From Welwitschia mirabilis (Eukaryota; Gnetophyta; Gnetopsida; Welwitschiales), in assembly GCA_051453625.1 (NCBI GenBank), contig JBOZIK010000001.1:176778017-176842016 (forward strand): 64,000 bases of DNA, written 5' to 3'. Positions 48,063-60,682 of this stretch are shown here, one piece after another. The first letter of the stretch is position 1; each line of letters begins with the position of its first letter. The notes under the pieces are model-generated. The model was not told the DNA's origin. It made no database searches and worked only from the letters and a program-made list of their open reading frames with translations. The position numbers and the translations under genes are program-made.

Positions 48063-48330
48063 TCATTTATGGTAAATCTTTACATAAGCATCATCAGAAA
48101 AATAATATACAGAAATTGATTGATCTATCCTATATACATTATCTATTATTTTTTCTCTAAGGATAATAATGTTTGATTTTCCATGTGAAATTTCACATTT
48201 AGAGTTATTAAAAACTACTTTGTAGCCTTTGTCACATATTTGGCTAATACTTAACAAATTATGAGTTAAACCATTAACATATAATACTTCATTAAATTTT
48301 GATAAATTACCTCCTTCAACACTTTCAATA
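48063..48330 (-). pseudogene. GAG-pre-integrase relic, truncated pol (element X)
   Basis: The open frame 48063-48257 reads LSISQICDKGYKVVF, then a KCEISHGKSNIII segment and a DNVYRID end. This matches the copia GAG-pre-integrase block (NLLSISQLCDKG) and the same region of element Y at 59500-59690. Directly after it (below 48062) the sequence jumps to DNA homologous to the post-RNase H region of Y (56575-56760), so integrase core, RT and RNase H are deleted. Confidence 0.9.
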
Positions 48331-48399
48331 CCTTCTATTTTTTATTTTCTATTATTGCCAAAGGTAACATCTCCTCCATTAAAGTTACTCAAATGTTTG

Positions 48400-49960
48400 A
48401 AGTTTGATTTGTTTCTTATCATGTATCTTAAGCATCTACTGTTTAAGTATCAACTACTTCCATTTAAGACTTTAAAAGCTATCTAAGTTAAAAGACATTT
48501 AAGAACATTAGCTTTCATCAACTTATTCTTTTGAAACTTATGTGATATACCTATTTTTGAAATAAACTTAAACAAAAACAAATTGATTAAATCTAAAAAT
48601 AACATTAAAGTTCTAGTGGTGCAAAAGAGTTTTGAATGTTCTGTCTTTCCGCACAAATGATAAGTAACTTTAGAAATGATCTTACTTTGCCAAGTTACCT
48701 ATTTTTTCTAACCTTGTAGATTTTTGGAGTATAAATTCAATACCTGATTTTTTACCACAAGGTTTTAAACTTCAAGTATCTCTTCTAATTTGAAAGTAGC
48801 ATCAAAAAATTTATTAACAAAAAAAGATAAATATTTTACCTATAACATGATATTGGAGCTATCTGATTTGAGTAATTTATACTTCAATTCTATTTCCTCC
48901 TTCTCTTTGGTAAGATACTTTACAATCTTATTAAGATCATTTTTTATTCTTATTAACTTTTCATTTGCATTATTCCATGTTGTAACAAATGAGAATTCTT
49001 TGACTTTATATGATCTCTTTTGGTGTTTAAGCACTGATTAGCCATATTTTCAAATCCTTTACAAGAGTAGTATTGGATTTCTTTTCCTTTATGTTGCTCC
49101 TTATTATACTTTTGGTGTCCTCTTTTTATGCTTCCACTTGGCTTACCTTTATTTTTCGCTTTAATGCAAGAATTTCTTGAATCTTATTGCTAGGATAGTA
49201 ACTTCAACATTATCTAGTTCTTCATCTGACTTCTTATACCTGTATTATTTTTACACACACTTCAAGGTGATACCTTTCTTCTTATCTTTAGTAAATTTTA
49301 ATTCATAAGTTTGTGAATTACCTTTAATTTATTCTAGTGTCATTATGTTGATGTTCTTGATTTCCTCGATTGTTGTGGTTTAGGTTTAAATCTCTTTGGA
49401 AGAGATCTCAATACTTTTCTTACCACTTTTGCTTCATACAGATGTTCACGTGTACTTGTTATGGAGTTGATGATGTTTGTAAGTCTAGCAAAGAACCCCT
49501 ATAATGTCTCCTCCTTATCCATGTGAATATCTTCAAATATGAAGATAAGCATTTGATTCTTGAATTGCTTTATAGTGGAAGTTCTTTATGAGTGATCTCA
49601 AGAATATTCCATGCTTTCTTTACATGATTACAATTTATAATATGTTTAAATTCATTTGCCCAAACTTCACAAAGTATACCATTAAGAGCACGAGAATCTA
49701 TGATGGCTTTGGTTTTATTGGTGATAATTCATTGATCTTGGGATTTAAGAACTAAAATGATATTATCATTTGCATCAGTTTTTACTAACATTAACATAGT
49801 ATAACCTTTATAAATAACCTCTTTAATATCTGCATCTAGGGACCTAAGGAATATTTCCATTCTGGCTTCCCAATATGCATAATTTGACCCATCAAACAAA
49901 GGTAGATGACCAGTGGAAAATCCATTAGAGAGATTACTTATATTTGGGTTTTAAAGTCTA
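48400..49960 (-). pseudogene. UBN2-type gag relic (element X)
   Basis: Reading down from 49960: a SNYAYWEARMEIFLRSLD-like segment near 49860, which is the hallmark of UBN2/SIRE copia gag. Next come a VWANEFKHIINCNHVKKAW segment near 49640, a RLTNIINS segment near 49480 and an ALKDLEV-like LRSLPK segment. A coiled-coil-like, K/E-rich stretch follows (49034-48840, with a LTKEKEEIELKYKLLK heptad pattern). Stops and frameshifts throughout. It would form the virus-like particle. Confidence 0.87.
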
Positions 49961-49992
49961 GATTGGTTATAATCTAAAGATAGACTGAACTT

Positions 49993-50005
49993 ACCTCTAA
50001 TACCA
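49993..50005 (-). other. Primer-binding site of element X
   Basis: The minus strand reads TGGTATTAGAGGT, close to the Met tRNA complement, two bases inside the 5' LTR. Confidence 0.88.
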
Positions 50006-50007
50006 AA

Positions 50008-51422
50008 TATGGAGATTGAAAATCCTAAAGGAGAGAGGGGTGAATAGGTTCTTTAAAAAAATTCAAATAAACTCATAATAAAACCTTTCTTGAAATAGTT
50101 TACTAGAAAACTTATGCATAAAAATTAAAAGTTCTCAGAAAAATAAAACTAGTATGAAGCATTAAAAATATTAATCAGATTCATGCAAGTTTTATAGTGA
50201 TTTGAGAAATCCCCTACTCCACTCTTAATGATCAGCTTATCACCAAGCCTACTCTAGATTTCCATTAACTCTTTAGGTATTAAAGATTTAACTATAACCT
50301 TTACACATAAACTTTTACAAGCTAAGTCTTAACCTTTTCAAACAAACTTTTTTAGGTTAAGTCTTAACCTTTTCAAATAGACTTTTATAGGCTAAGTCTC
50401 AACCTTTCAAACAGACTTTTTTATGATAAGTCTCAAACTTTAGAAGATGTGGTAGTGATGGTAAAATGCCCAAGTGCACTGATATCACTTGTCCTTTAAC
50501 TCTATGATAGCAATGAAGCTATTCTCCTATAAATAATATAAACTATGAATACTGAAGTATAAAGATCTGATCTCGTATGCAAAGATACAACATATATTAG
50601 TTCATTCTTAATTAAGAATGCAATGCCAAGATAGTACAATGATAAATCACAAGTTTTAATCATTTGACAAAGTTTTCTACACTAATTTCTATCTTGAATA
50701 TTTATAATAAAAGATTTTTAAGGTTTATTACAATTAAAAATGTGCTTTAAATGGCTAGAAAAGGTTGCATAATAGATATAAAATTTCCATTTCTGTTCTA
50801 ACTGATCAACCCCTCAAAGATCTAGTTGATCCATCCTGGTATCGTGACTTAAATAGGTTACCCAAGTAAACTATTTGATCACTCTAGTTTCTTACATCTC
50901 TATGTCTAGTTAACCCCTCAGGGTCTGATCGACCACCCATTCGGTCATCCACACATTTGTCTAGTCATTCATTTATTCCTAATAAAGTTATTTCAAATTT
51001 CTACATTAGATCTGGTTGACCCCTCAGATGTTTGGTTAACCCCTTGAAAATTAGCTCAGGGATATCAAATGCATAGCGCTTGGGTTCAGTCGACCACTTA
51101 TAAGTTTGATTGATCCCTTTATAATCAGTTCAAGAGTAGTGGTTCTCAAGTTCACAGGTTCAATCAACCCCTCAGAAGTCCAGTTAACCCTTCTAAATTT
51201 AGTTCAATTATAATATTTTACTCCAAGTGTAGTTGACTCCTTAGAAGTATGGTTGACCCCTTAAGAGGGTAATTAAACTTGATAGGTTTTAGTGATCAGA
51301 ATGTAACATTCCTAGATTTAGCTTATGACCTGTAAGTAATCAATATTTTCTACATAAGCTATATAAATTTTGCTTCATAAAAAACATTAGTTTGACATCA
51401 ATTGATAATACATAATGTAACA
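50008..51422 (-). repeat. 5' LTR of element X
   Basis: Partner of 44527-45982. It contains three full 35 bp tandem units (50321, 50356, 50391) plus a partial one, fewer than in its partner. It ends TAACA at 51422. Confidence 0.92.
50321..50446. repeat. 35 bp tandem repeats in the X 5' LTR
   Basis: Units G-TAAGTCTTAACCTTTTCAAA at 50321 and 50356, then a slightly shorter one at 50391 and a truncated one at 50425. Confidence 0.93.
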
Positions 51423-53479
51423 ATATCTTCTAAAAGAGAACGAATCATATATACTTTAATCATACACACAATTTAAAAAACTCTGTATTTGTAAGTCTTT
51501 GAGATATATTAAAATTTTACCATACTAGATATCAATTATCATAATGAATAATAAAAAGTTCCTATAACTAAAGATAACAATCCTTCTTATTTTGTTTTAA
51601 TCTAAATAGTAAAAATATTATGATCATTTTCTAGATAATATGATTTATAAAAATTTAAAAAGATATTTAAATATAACATTATCATAAAGTCTAATAATGT
51701 TTCTTTCACAAAATCATTTACTTTATCCTTAAGTTATTTTTACATCTAATCCATTTTTTACTTCAATTAGAAATAATAACTTTTAAAGATCCCCTTTGAC
51801 ATTATTGCTTATGTATTTTTTATGCAAATGATTTTATTTAAACAGCATGGTTGTGGAAACTTTCTTTTCCATTGCATGTACTATACCCTAATTTTCTTTC
51901 CCAAGAGTGGAAGCTATAGGATCTATTTTACTTGTTTCTTTATTTGCATTATTAGATGAATATATTTCTTTGAAATGATCCTATTAACATTAAGAATAAT
52001 ATAACATTCTTAAGTAAGAATAAATATCTACCTATTACATAATACAAATTTAAAAAAACTTAAATACTAACCAATTCATGTTAACCCTTTTTTAACAAAC
52101 ATAGGATTTAATCTTTCAAGTATAATTTATCCCATACAATAAACCTATTTTGCCTTTCTTGAATATCCATGTCATATTTCCATATAAATGTTACAAAAAT
52201 GTTGAATCAAGAACCATAGATAATAATAGTTCTAAAAATTTTTAATTGCTTATTTATTTTTACAATATTCTTCATGATGTTTGCATCTTTATAACAGCTC
52301 TTATATTAGGGTATGAGAAATTTTCTTCTATTCTCTTTATTTCTTTTAGAGTTAAACTAAAGTGTAATAAAAAATTAATGCATTTTATATTCTTCACCTT
52401 ATAGAATAATTTAATTCTTTATAAATAATATTACTAAATTACCTAAAAATATTCAAAGGTAGTTTGAGTCATAAAGACATTCCAATATTTGCATTTTACT
52501 CCTAGGAATATGACCTTTTTTATTTCTTTATAATTTTCTCTATTATAAATGAAATTTCTTTCATAGTTCATATTCCTGTTATTCTCAATAGTTATTTATG
52601 CTTAATAAAACTTCTTCTTTTGCAATGTCATTGACTTCAAGTTGTAACTATAATAGAGCCATTAGAAAGTATGACAATAACATTATTTCTTTAATTATGA
52701 TAAATCATTGTTAAGCATATCTTTGCCAAACTCCATAGGAAGTACTTTCTTTAATTTTGCACCATTTTCCATGAAGAGATGGCAATTGACACATGAAGAC
52801 AAGAAACATGTTCCAAAAAGTAGATAACTTTTTTAAGTTAAAAACTATGGCTTGACAAAATTCATCGACTTGAACCTTCAAAGGGCCTTCATTAAAAGTA
52901 ATTTCTCTAATTGATTTTCAACATATATTTTGGAAGTCTTCAAACTACTTTATTCCTATGTTTCTTTTGTTAATATTATAAAAATATACGTATTTATTTA
53001 GCAAATGATATCATAACATATAGTAAATCTAACATTCTGAATTAAGATACTATTATCCTTTTCAATTTCTACATGTAGATGTTTCATGCTCTTTGTGTTG
53101 TGTTCTTCAACTTCTTTCTTTAATCTTCAAATACAATTGGTAATGTTCATAACGTTTTCATAGAAAAAGATAAATACAAGGTGACACACCATCATTTGTT
53201 AAATAACAATGTATAAAAATTCATATAATAAGAAGTGGATAACGTTATGATTCATTTCATAAATAGACATTTAGCTAACATATAAAATATGTCATTTAAC
53301 TATAATTCATTATAATGGAAAAATTCTATAACTCATATATTAAAACTATGATTACAAAAGTACATCATTCTATTCATTTACCTCTCCATTAGGATTGAAA
53401 AATAATCTTTATTATTGTAAATCAAAATAGTGTCTAGATCTATAAGTTGATGATTAATTATATCTAAAAAACTACTTTT
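51423..53479 (-). other. 3' part of CACTA copy 2, no gene recognised
   Basis: This lies downstream (minus strand) of the DUF4216 relic and so should hold the second CACTA gene or subterminal region. I see no clear motif. A protein-like minus-strand phrase near 52800-52880 (LPSLHGKWCKIKE) is unassigned. No CACTA terminus was found before the X LTR. Confidence 0.4.
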
Positions 53480-54738
53480 GTTATCAATATATTTTTGTCA
53501 TCATTTAAGATGAATCTAGTATAACATGTCATTTTAGATCTGGAATCTTCTTGAAATAAAAGACTTTAATTTCTTGAGATGTAAAAATTAATGGTTCATC
53601 ATCTACCTTTTCTTATCCTTTAATTTTTTTAGGTTTACTAAAATAGTATCTAATTTTTAATAATATTTGAAACCATTTTTTCATCTTCTATATTCATCTA
53701 ATTGCATTCGAATAATATTTGTTTAAGCTTAATGTAATCTAGTTATATAATTGAATTTACAACACTATAATAGACTAGCATTTCTTCCTTGTATTTAGTA
53801 TCCTTATCACTTACTCTATACTTTATTAATATTTCTATGTGTATACCACTATTTTAAGTTGTTTTATGTATCAAATCCTCTTTTGGTATAAATTCTCATC
53901 CTTTAACATAATAATGATTATATAATTTTGATAAAAAGCAAGATCCTTAAACAACTGCCTTCATAATTATATCCATTACTCTCTATATTCATCTAAAATT
54001 AACCATGTAAGTAATTATTAATAAAAGAAATAATAACATGAAATATTTAATGTAATATAATATCATATCATGTGTATTATGTATCTTACCTTCTTTTGCA
54101 ACTATGAAATGAAATAAATAGACCCACTTGTCTTTTTATTTCTCTTTCTTGTTACCATGCTCGTTTGTTTTATAAACTTTTTGTTATATTTTTTGCATGA
54201 AAAAAAGTAAATAGTTCCTAAAAAACACTTATGCAACATAATTTTATATTCCATCATAAAGGAAGAATAATTGCTTATGACACTAATTAAACTCTATATT
54301 ATTTAGCCAGTAGGAATTCCCTTCCTATAATGGCTTCTGATCAACCTCCACCTCAACATCATCCTCTCAAGAGTATGGATACTTTGGAAATTGTTTTTTT
54401 TTTTACATGACATTCTAAAAAATCAGGAACATACTCCATGCATACTAAGATATCCTCATCAAGAATGTATTGTTCTACAACACATCCTTTAGGCATAGCA
54501 TTATTTTTTGCATATGCCTTTAAATCCTTCATAATTCTAAGTCATCTAATATGCAATATATTAATACTTAATTATTAGTTAATATAATAATAGAAATTCA
54601 TCACTTTCTACTTAATACTATTTTACCTCTCAAATGAATATCTCCATCTATATCTAACTATCTCAAACATTGTAACCCTTCAACTAGATATACTAATAGA
54701 TCTATTATGATTATGAAAAAAGAAGGTGAAAATTAAAG
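53480..54738 (-). pseudogene. CACTA transposase C-terminus and DUF4216 relic (copy 2)
   Basis: Minus-strand landmarks from 54540 down: KDLKAYAKNNAMPKGCVVE, then YILDEDILVCMEY, equivalent to 26519-26640 in copy 1. A shared non-coding block follows near 54090-54180. Next comes a DUF4216-like part with SDKDTKYKEEMLVYYSVV and LKQILFE near 53750, then DDEPLIFTSQEIKVFYF near 53560. Several stops. The upstream part of the protein continues at 61855 beyond element Y. Confidence 0.9.
54734..54738. other. Target site duplication TAAAG (left) of element Y
   Basis: Identical to 61855-61859 on the other side of element Y. Confidence 0.93.
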
Positions 54739-56040
54739 TGTGGGATTGAGAATTGTAGAAGGGGAGGGGGATAAATAGGTTTCTAAAAATATTAAAATAA
54801 AATTATAATATAAACTTGGTTGAAATAAATCACTAAAACTTTGTACATAAAATTTGAAAGTATTCTGAAAAATGAAAATAATAAAAAGCACAAAAATACC
54901 AATGAAATGCACACAAGTTTTATGATGGTTTGGGAAAACCCCCTAATCCACTCTCAATGATTAGCTTATTACCAAGTCTGATCTAAATTTCTATTAAACA
55001 CTTTTAGTTATTCTAGGTTCACCTGTAACCTTTATAAATAAACTTTTTCTAAAGGCTCAATCTCAACCTTTTGCAATAAATCATGGTAGTAATGAAAAAA
55101 TGTCTAACTTCACTGGTATTACTTGTTTTTATGGCTTAATGAAAGTAATGGAGCTCTTCTCTTATAAATGACATAATCCATAAATAATGAAATGCTATAG
55201 ATCTAACCTCATATGCAATACAACAAATGTTTGTCTTTGGTTAGGAATGTAATGCCAAGAGAGTACAATGATAAATTCACAAGATTCAATAGTTTGGCAA
55301 AAAGGCTATATAGTGATTTTTCTCTTGGCTATTTATAATGGAAGGACTTTAAGATTATTAAAATTTAAAACACACTTTCAATAGCTACATAACAAATATA
55401 GAATTTTCATTTTTTCTTTAGCTGATTGACCCCTCAAACATCCAGTTAATCCCTCTTGGTGTTGTGAGTTAAATAGGTTTCCTAAGTGAAATTTTTATTT
55501 TTTCTAGTTTCTTATGTCTCCATATCTAGTTGACCTCTCAGGGTCTAGTCAACCATTCATCTAGTTTCCTGCATATCAATTAGGTCATTTACTTGATCTT
55601 AATAAAATCCATCCTAGTATTCTACATAAGATCTAGTCAATCCCTTAGGTATCTAGTTAATCCCTTGATGATTGGTTCAGAAGTATCAAGTGTATAGTGT
55701 TCAGGTCTGGTTAACCCCTCATAGGTCTAGTAGACCCCTTGATAATTAGTTTAAAAGTACTAATTCTTAGCCTCATAGGTTTAGTGGACCCTCAAAAGTT
55801 TAATGAACTCCTTCTAAATTTAATTCAATTCTAAGAATTTGCTTTAGGTGTAGTCATGCCCTTAGAAGTCTGGTCAACTCCTTAAGAGGGTAATAAAACT
55901 TGAAAAGTTTAAGGATGAAAATATAACATTCATAGCTTTAGATTCTAGCCTGTAAGTGATTAATATTTTCTGCACAAAGATACATAAATTTTGCTTTATA
56001 AAAACATTAGCTTGAAATTAATTAATAATTCATAATCCAA
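54739..56040 (-). repeat. 3' LTR of element Y
   Basis: Begins TGTGGGATTGAG. It has only one unit of the 35 bp motif (near 55054-55080) where element X has four. The terminal CA is missing at the inner end. Confidence 0.92.
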
Positions 56041-56449
56041 ATATCTGCCCTTCTAAAATTGATGGCAAATACTTCCTTAATTATAAAATATTGAAATTTA
56101 AAAAACTTTTCCTCACTAACTACCAATTTATCTTTGTAAAAATATTAAACCTTTTGTAACAATATAGTCATTTTGAAAAGACCTCAATTTTTACCAAAAT
56201 TTAAAGATAAATTTAAGTGTAAAAAATATATAGGATAAACAACATTTTGATCATAAATATTTGATTAATCATATAATATATCAGAAATTTTAGTTCTTAT
56301 GGACATTAAATTTGCACTAAAAAATTTGAAACACAAATTATAAAGAAGAAAAACAAGTGCAAACAACTAAGTAATTCTCCCCCTTTTAACATTAATGATA
56401 AAGGAGAGAAATGTAAATAAGCAAATAAAAGAACAAACATAAGCATAAA

Positions 56450-56535
56450 GAAAATATCTAAACAAATTCCTTATTTTTCTCTTCTTTGGCTGCCTTCCAC
56501 TTTAAGCTTCCAGCTTCCTTGAAAGTGGCAGACAT
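56450..56535 (-). pseudogene. C-terminal remnant of the extra ORF (element Y)
   Basis: The minus strand reads SATFKEAGSLKWKAAKEE and a lysine/glutamate end before a TAG. It occupies the position of the acidic tail in element X and has a similar SSKEA-like start. The rest of the 1.1 kb ORF is absent. The region 56575-56760 then matches 47840-48010 of X. Confidence 0.5.
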
Positions 56536-56759
56536 AACTAAAGGGTCTAGGCAACTAGCCTTTCATGCTAGTCCATTAGCCACATTTAGTTAACTAAATT
56601 ATAAATTTGGTTAACTATCCTACAATTAGTTAGATGACAGTGAGATAACCCCCAGTTTATTTCTAAAATAAAGAAAAATATCAAAATTTAGGGATTTAGT
56701 AATAATATATACTAATTATTAATCTATACTAATAAAGTTCATAATAATGTTTTCTTTGT

Positions 56760-57456
56760 ATATTTAATTACTTAAAAAGTAATTCCTTAGCTTAATATGT
56801 TTGATTCATGAGTGCTAAACAAGACTGTTAGAGATGTTTATAGTACTAGTATTATCACAAAAGATATGAACTTGTTCAAAATTTATACCATAATCCTTTA
56901 GCATTTTTTCATCCATAAAATATGAGCATAATAGCTCCTTGCTATAATACATTTAGCTTTTTTGGTTAAAAGGGAGATTGAATTTTATTTTTCATTCATA
57001 AAAAATGAGCACAACAACTCCCTACTATAATATATTTAGCTTCTACAGTTTAAAGGGAGATTTAATTTTTTTAATTACTTGTCCATCCTACTAAGCATGA
57101 ATCTAATATAAAATAATTTCCACTTGTACTATTTTGATCATTCTTACATCTAGCCCAATCCACATCACTAAAACCTACAAGCTTAAAGGATTTCTTTATA
57201 AAATACCATAATCACATGTGCCTTTTACATACTTGATTATTATTTTTACTGCTTGTAAATGTGATTCTTTTGGTTGGGATTGATACCTTGCATATACTTC
57301 AATACTAAACATAATAATTGGTCTACTTGTAGTTAAAGATAATAAACTTCCAATCATACTCCTATAAAGTTTTTGATCTAATAATTTTTCATTCTCATCC
57401 AAACTCACTTTACAAGATGTTGACATAGGAGTATCAGTTGTTTTTATATTTTCCAA
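56760..57456 (-). pseudogene. Copia RNase H and connection relic (element Y)
   Basis: The open frame 57196-57456 has TTDTPMSTSCKVSLDENEK, LYRSMIGSLLSLTTSRP and KESHLQAVKIIIKYVKGT, the usual link between RT and RNase H. Past a shift, GFSDVDWARCKNDQNSTSG keeps the D-x-DWA catalytic aspartates of RNase H (normally DADWAGC). Below about 57000 the sequence is repetitive and too decayed to follow; two copies of a TAATACATTTAGCTT-like block lie there. Confidence 0.92.
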
Positions 57457-57552
57457 TTCAATGTTTTTGATTAAATATTTTGCATATTTAAATTGAGAAA
57501 TAAATATTCTATTCTTTGATTACTTAATCTATAATCTAAGAAACATCTTCAC

Positions 57553-58150
57553 TTAACCAAGCATGCTCATTTCAAAATGTGTTATCATAATAGTTGTAAA
57601 TTCTTTTGATAACCTTTCATTTAAGGTAATAAATATGATATCATCTACATAGATTTGTATAATAATGAAATACTTTTTCAAGTTCTTTACAAATAAGGTT
57701 TTATTTACTATTCCATGAATATATACATTATCATTTAAAAATGTGACTAGCTTCTTATACCAAGATCTTAAAGCTTGCTTTAATCCATACAAGGCTTTCT
57801 TAAGCCTATAAACAAAATCCATTTTATGAGGACCAATAAAACCTTGTGATTGCTCTACATAAACTTCTTCATTTAAGGTAACATTTAAAAAAGCACTCTT
57901 AAAATCCATTTGATAAACTTTAAAATTTTTAAAGCCTACAAAAGAAAAAACATTCTAATGTCATCTATCCTTACAAAAAGAGAAAAGGTATCACCTACAT
58001 CAATGACTTCTATCTGGTTGTAGCTTTGTGCTACTAATCTTGTTTTTAATGATATTATTTTATTCATCATATTTATTTTTAAAAATATACTTATTTTTTT
58101 TATCTTTTAGCTTTTCTACAAGTTTGTAAACACTATTTCTCTTGAATTGT
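57553..58150 (-). pseudogene. Copia reverse transcriptase relic, YVDD box intact (element Y)
   Basis: The open frame 57553-57909 (118 codons) begins MDFKSAFLNVTLNEEVYVEQ and continues LKKALYGLKQALRSWY. The catalytic QIYVDDIIF box has YVDD at codons 57640-57651, followed by HFEMSMLG. It is the best preserved RT in the window. The N-terminal part (57910-58150) has frameshifts. The MSMLG ending and overall match are typical of SIRE/Maximus-type copia elements. Confidence 0.95.
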
Positions 58151-58197
58151 TTTAATTTATCTTGCATTGCCACCATCCATTCCTCATGATTTTCAAC

Positions 58198-59440
58198 TTA
58201 TTTAAATTTCTTGAGCTCTATTTTTGAAACATAACAAATGTGAGGACATAAATTTTTCATAGAATTCCTTATCTTTCTTTTTGAATTAACTTCTCTAATA
58301 ATATATTTTAATAGATTTTCTTTTAACTCTTTAAACTTTTTAGTTGTAACTTCTTTTATAAGAGCTTTATCATTTTCATTAGTTATTTCATTATTTGTAG
58401 GGATTCTTGTAGATATGACTTCCTCATAATCTGAACACTTTAATCTTATGTTAATCTCATCAATTTGCATATTAATTAACTCTTCTATCATTAAACCTCT
58501 TTTGTTGAAAACTTGATATGCTCTACTTCTAGTTAAGTAACCTAAAAATATAGCTTTATTGGCTGTAGAATCGAATTTGCTTAAATGTTTTCTATCTTTT
58601 AACACATAGCATTTACTTCTGAATATTTTAAAATATGAAACATTAGGTTGTCTTTCTTTCTATAACTCATATGGCAATTCATCTGTCTCAGGTCTAAGAT
58701 AAACTATATTAATAATATAGCATGTTGTGCTAATAGCCTTAACCTAAAACGACTTAGGAGTCTCTTTATCATAACATAGTTTGTACTATTTCTTGGAGGA
58801 CTCTATTCTTTCTTTCAGCAATACNNNNNNNNNNNNNNNNNNNNNNNNNNNNNNNNNNNNNNNNNNNNNNNNNNNNNNNNNNNNNNNNNNNNNNNNNNNN
58901 NNNNNNNNNNNNNNNNNNNNNNNNGAGGACTCTATTCTTTCTTTCAGCAATACTATTTTATTATGGTGTTTTAGGGGCTGAACATTGGTGACCGATTCCA
59001 TTGTCAATGTAATATTTCTCAAATAAATGGTTCTCAAATTCACCATCATGGTTAATTCTTATTTTCTTTATGGTATACGCTTTCTCATTTTGAATATTAT
59101 TACATATCTCAATTCAATATTTTTATGTGTTAGATTTGTTTAATAGAAAATCAACCCAAGTATATTTAGAGAAGTCATCAACCATGATAAGAAAATAATG
59201 TTTACCACCTAGACTTTGAGTTTGAATGGGACCTATTAAATCCATATGAATGAGCTCTAAGAGCATAGTTGTGGAAGCTTGGTTTTTACTTTTATATGAA
59301 GTTCTTATTTTTTTTCTCATTTGACATGCATTACATAAATCTTGTTTTTCTACATTTATCGTAGAATACCTTTCATAATGTTTTTATGAATAATCATTTT
59401 CAATTGATCATAATTAACATGACCTAATAATTTATGCCAA
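58198..59440 (-). pseudogene. Copia integrase relic (element Y)
   Basis: The frame 59123-59320 carries the core entry LELIHMDLIGPIQTQSLGGK and IMVDDFSKYTW, with two catalytic-region aspartates. The frame 58198-58605 carries HLSKFDSTANKAIFLGYLT and SRAYQVFNKR, the conserved C-terminal part. A 100 N gap (58825-58924) splits the core. Stops and shifts lie between the blocks. Confidence 0.93.
58825..58924. other. Assembly gap, 100 N, with duplicated flanks
   Basis: The 29 bases at 58796-58824 recur exactly at 58925-58953. Confidence 0.98.
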
Positions 59441-59479
59441 AGCTCTTCTTTAGAAACATGAGAAAAATAACAAGAATAA

Positions 59480-59700
59480 AATGATTAATCTATGCTATAA
59501 ACATTGTCTATTCTATTTGCTCTATGAATAACATAGTTTGATTTATCATGTAAAATTTGACATTTAGACTTATCAATAACTGCCTTGTGACCTTTGTCAC
59601 ATATTTGGCTAATACTCAATAAATTAATTTTTAAGCCATTTATGTATAACACTTCATTAATTCTAGGTAAGTTACCTTATCTAATGCTTCTGATACCTTT
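59480..59700 (-). pseudogene. GAG-pre-integrase relic (element Y)
   Basis: The minus strand reads SISQICDKGHKAV, a KCQILHDKSNYVI segment and a RIDNVYSID end, nearly matching 48063-48257 of element X. Confidence 0.9.
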
Positions 59701-59989
59701 TATATTTGCTCTTCCATTATTGCCAAAGGTCACTTCTTCTTGATTAAAGTTGCTTAAATTCTTGAATCTGGATTTGTCTCCTATCATATTCTTAATAATC
59801 CACTATCTAAGTACCAGCTACTACTATTCAAGATCTTGAAAGCTATCGGAATTAAGAGACTTTTTAAATCATTAGTTTTCATCCACTTAGTCTTTTTAGA
59901 GTTATGTGGTATACCTTCTTTTGGAATAAATTTAAAACAAAAAGAACTGATTTAATTTTAAAATAGCATTAGCTTTCTAGTATTGTAAA

Positions 59990-60660
59990 AATGTTTTAAA
60001 TGACTTGTCTTTTAATTTTAAAAATAAACTTACTTTGCCAAGTTACCTGATTTTGCTAAATTTGCAGTTTTTAGGAGATGAAGCCAATTCTTGACTTATC
60101 ACTAGTAGGTTTCCAAACTTTAAGCATCTATTCTAATTTAGAAGAGCCACTAGAAAAATTATTAACAAAATGAGATAAAATTTTTTATCTATAAAATGAT
60201 ATTGAAATTTTTAAATTTAATCTTTTTATACTTCAATTCCATTTCTTTCTTTACTTTGGTAAGAGACTTTACAATATTGTTCAGATCATTTATCCTCTTT
60301 GTGAGATTTTTACATTCCAAGTATATTTCTTAACAACTATCTTCTAGCTCATCCTCTTCTTTATTAATCACATCCAAATAATTAGGATTTGATGTACTAC
60401 GCAAGTTCTGTAGAGGAGGCACAATCACCATGAAAGATATTCTTCTGTCTTTCTCAGATTCTTGAATTGAAATATTATCATTTTCTCATGTCTTCTTTGC
60501 ATATCCATAGTTTATAATCTGGTTAAAAATATATGTACAAACTATCTAAAATATATCAATAAGAGTATAGATTTCTAAGGTAGGTATAATTGAAAAGCTA
60601 ATAGTGGGATTACTCATCTTGGATTTTAGAGTCTAGATTGGTTAAAATCTTAATATGAAT
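59990..60660 (-). pseudogene. Truncated gag relic (element Y)
   Basis: Contains the K/E-rich coiled-coil-like end (minus strand NDLNNIVKSLTKVKKEMELK near 60230-60290) and the leader just after the primer-binding site. The UBN2 central part present in X at 49380-49860 is missing, an internal deletion of nearly 1 kb. Confidence 0.75.
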
Positions 60661-60670
60661 TCAACTTGGA

Positions 60671-60680
60671 TCTGATACCA
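60671..60680 (-). other. Primer-binding site of element Y
   Basis: The minus strand reads TGGTATCAGATCC across 60668-60680, nearly perfect to the Met tRNA complement. Confidence 0.9.
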
Positions 60681-60682
60681 AA

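Larger units (their letters stand above)
44527..51422 (-). mobile_element. SIRE-like copia element X, internally deleted
   Basis: Bounded by related LTRs at 44527-45982 and 50008-51422. A primer-binding site abuts the right LTR and a polypurine tract abuts the left one, so coding is on the minus strand. The interior (4.0 kb) holds a UBN2-type gag, a GAG-pre-integrase start, then no integrase core, RT or RNase H. A separate ORF relic (46502-47599) follows. Comparison with element Y shows that about 2.7 kb of pol is missing. The flanking five bases (ATAGT and ATATC) match at only three positions, so no clean target duplication is claimed. Confidence 0.88.

Noticed and set aside
57000-57060. Duplicate TAATA-ATTTAGCTT blocks as a regulatory repeat
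   Set aside because: Two copies only, in decayed RNase H sequence; likely a local duplication without further support.
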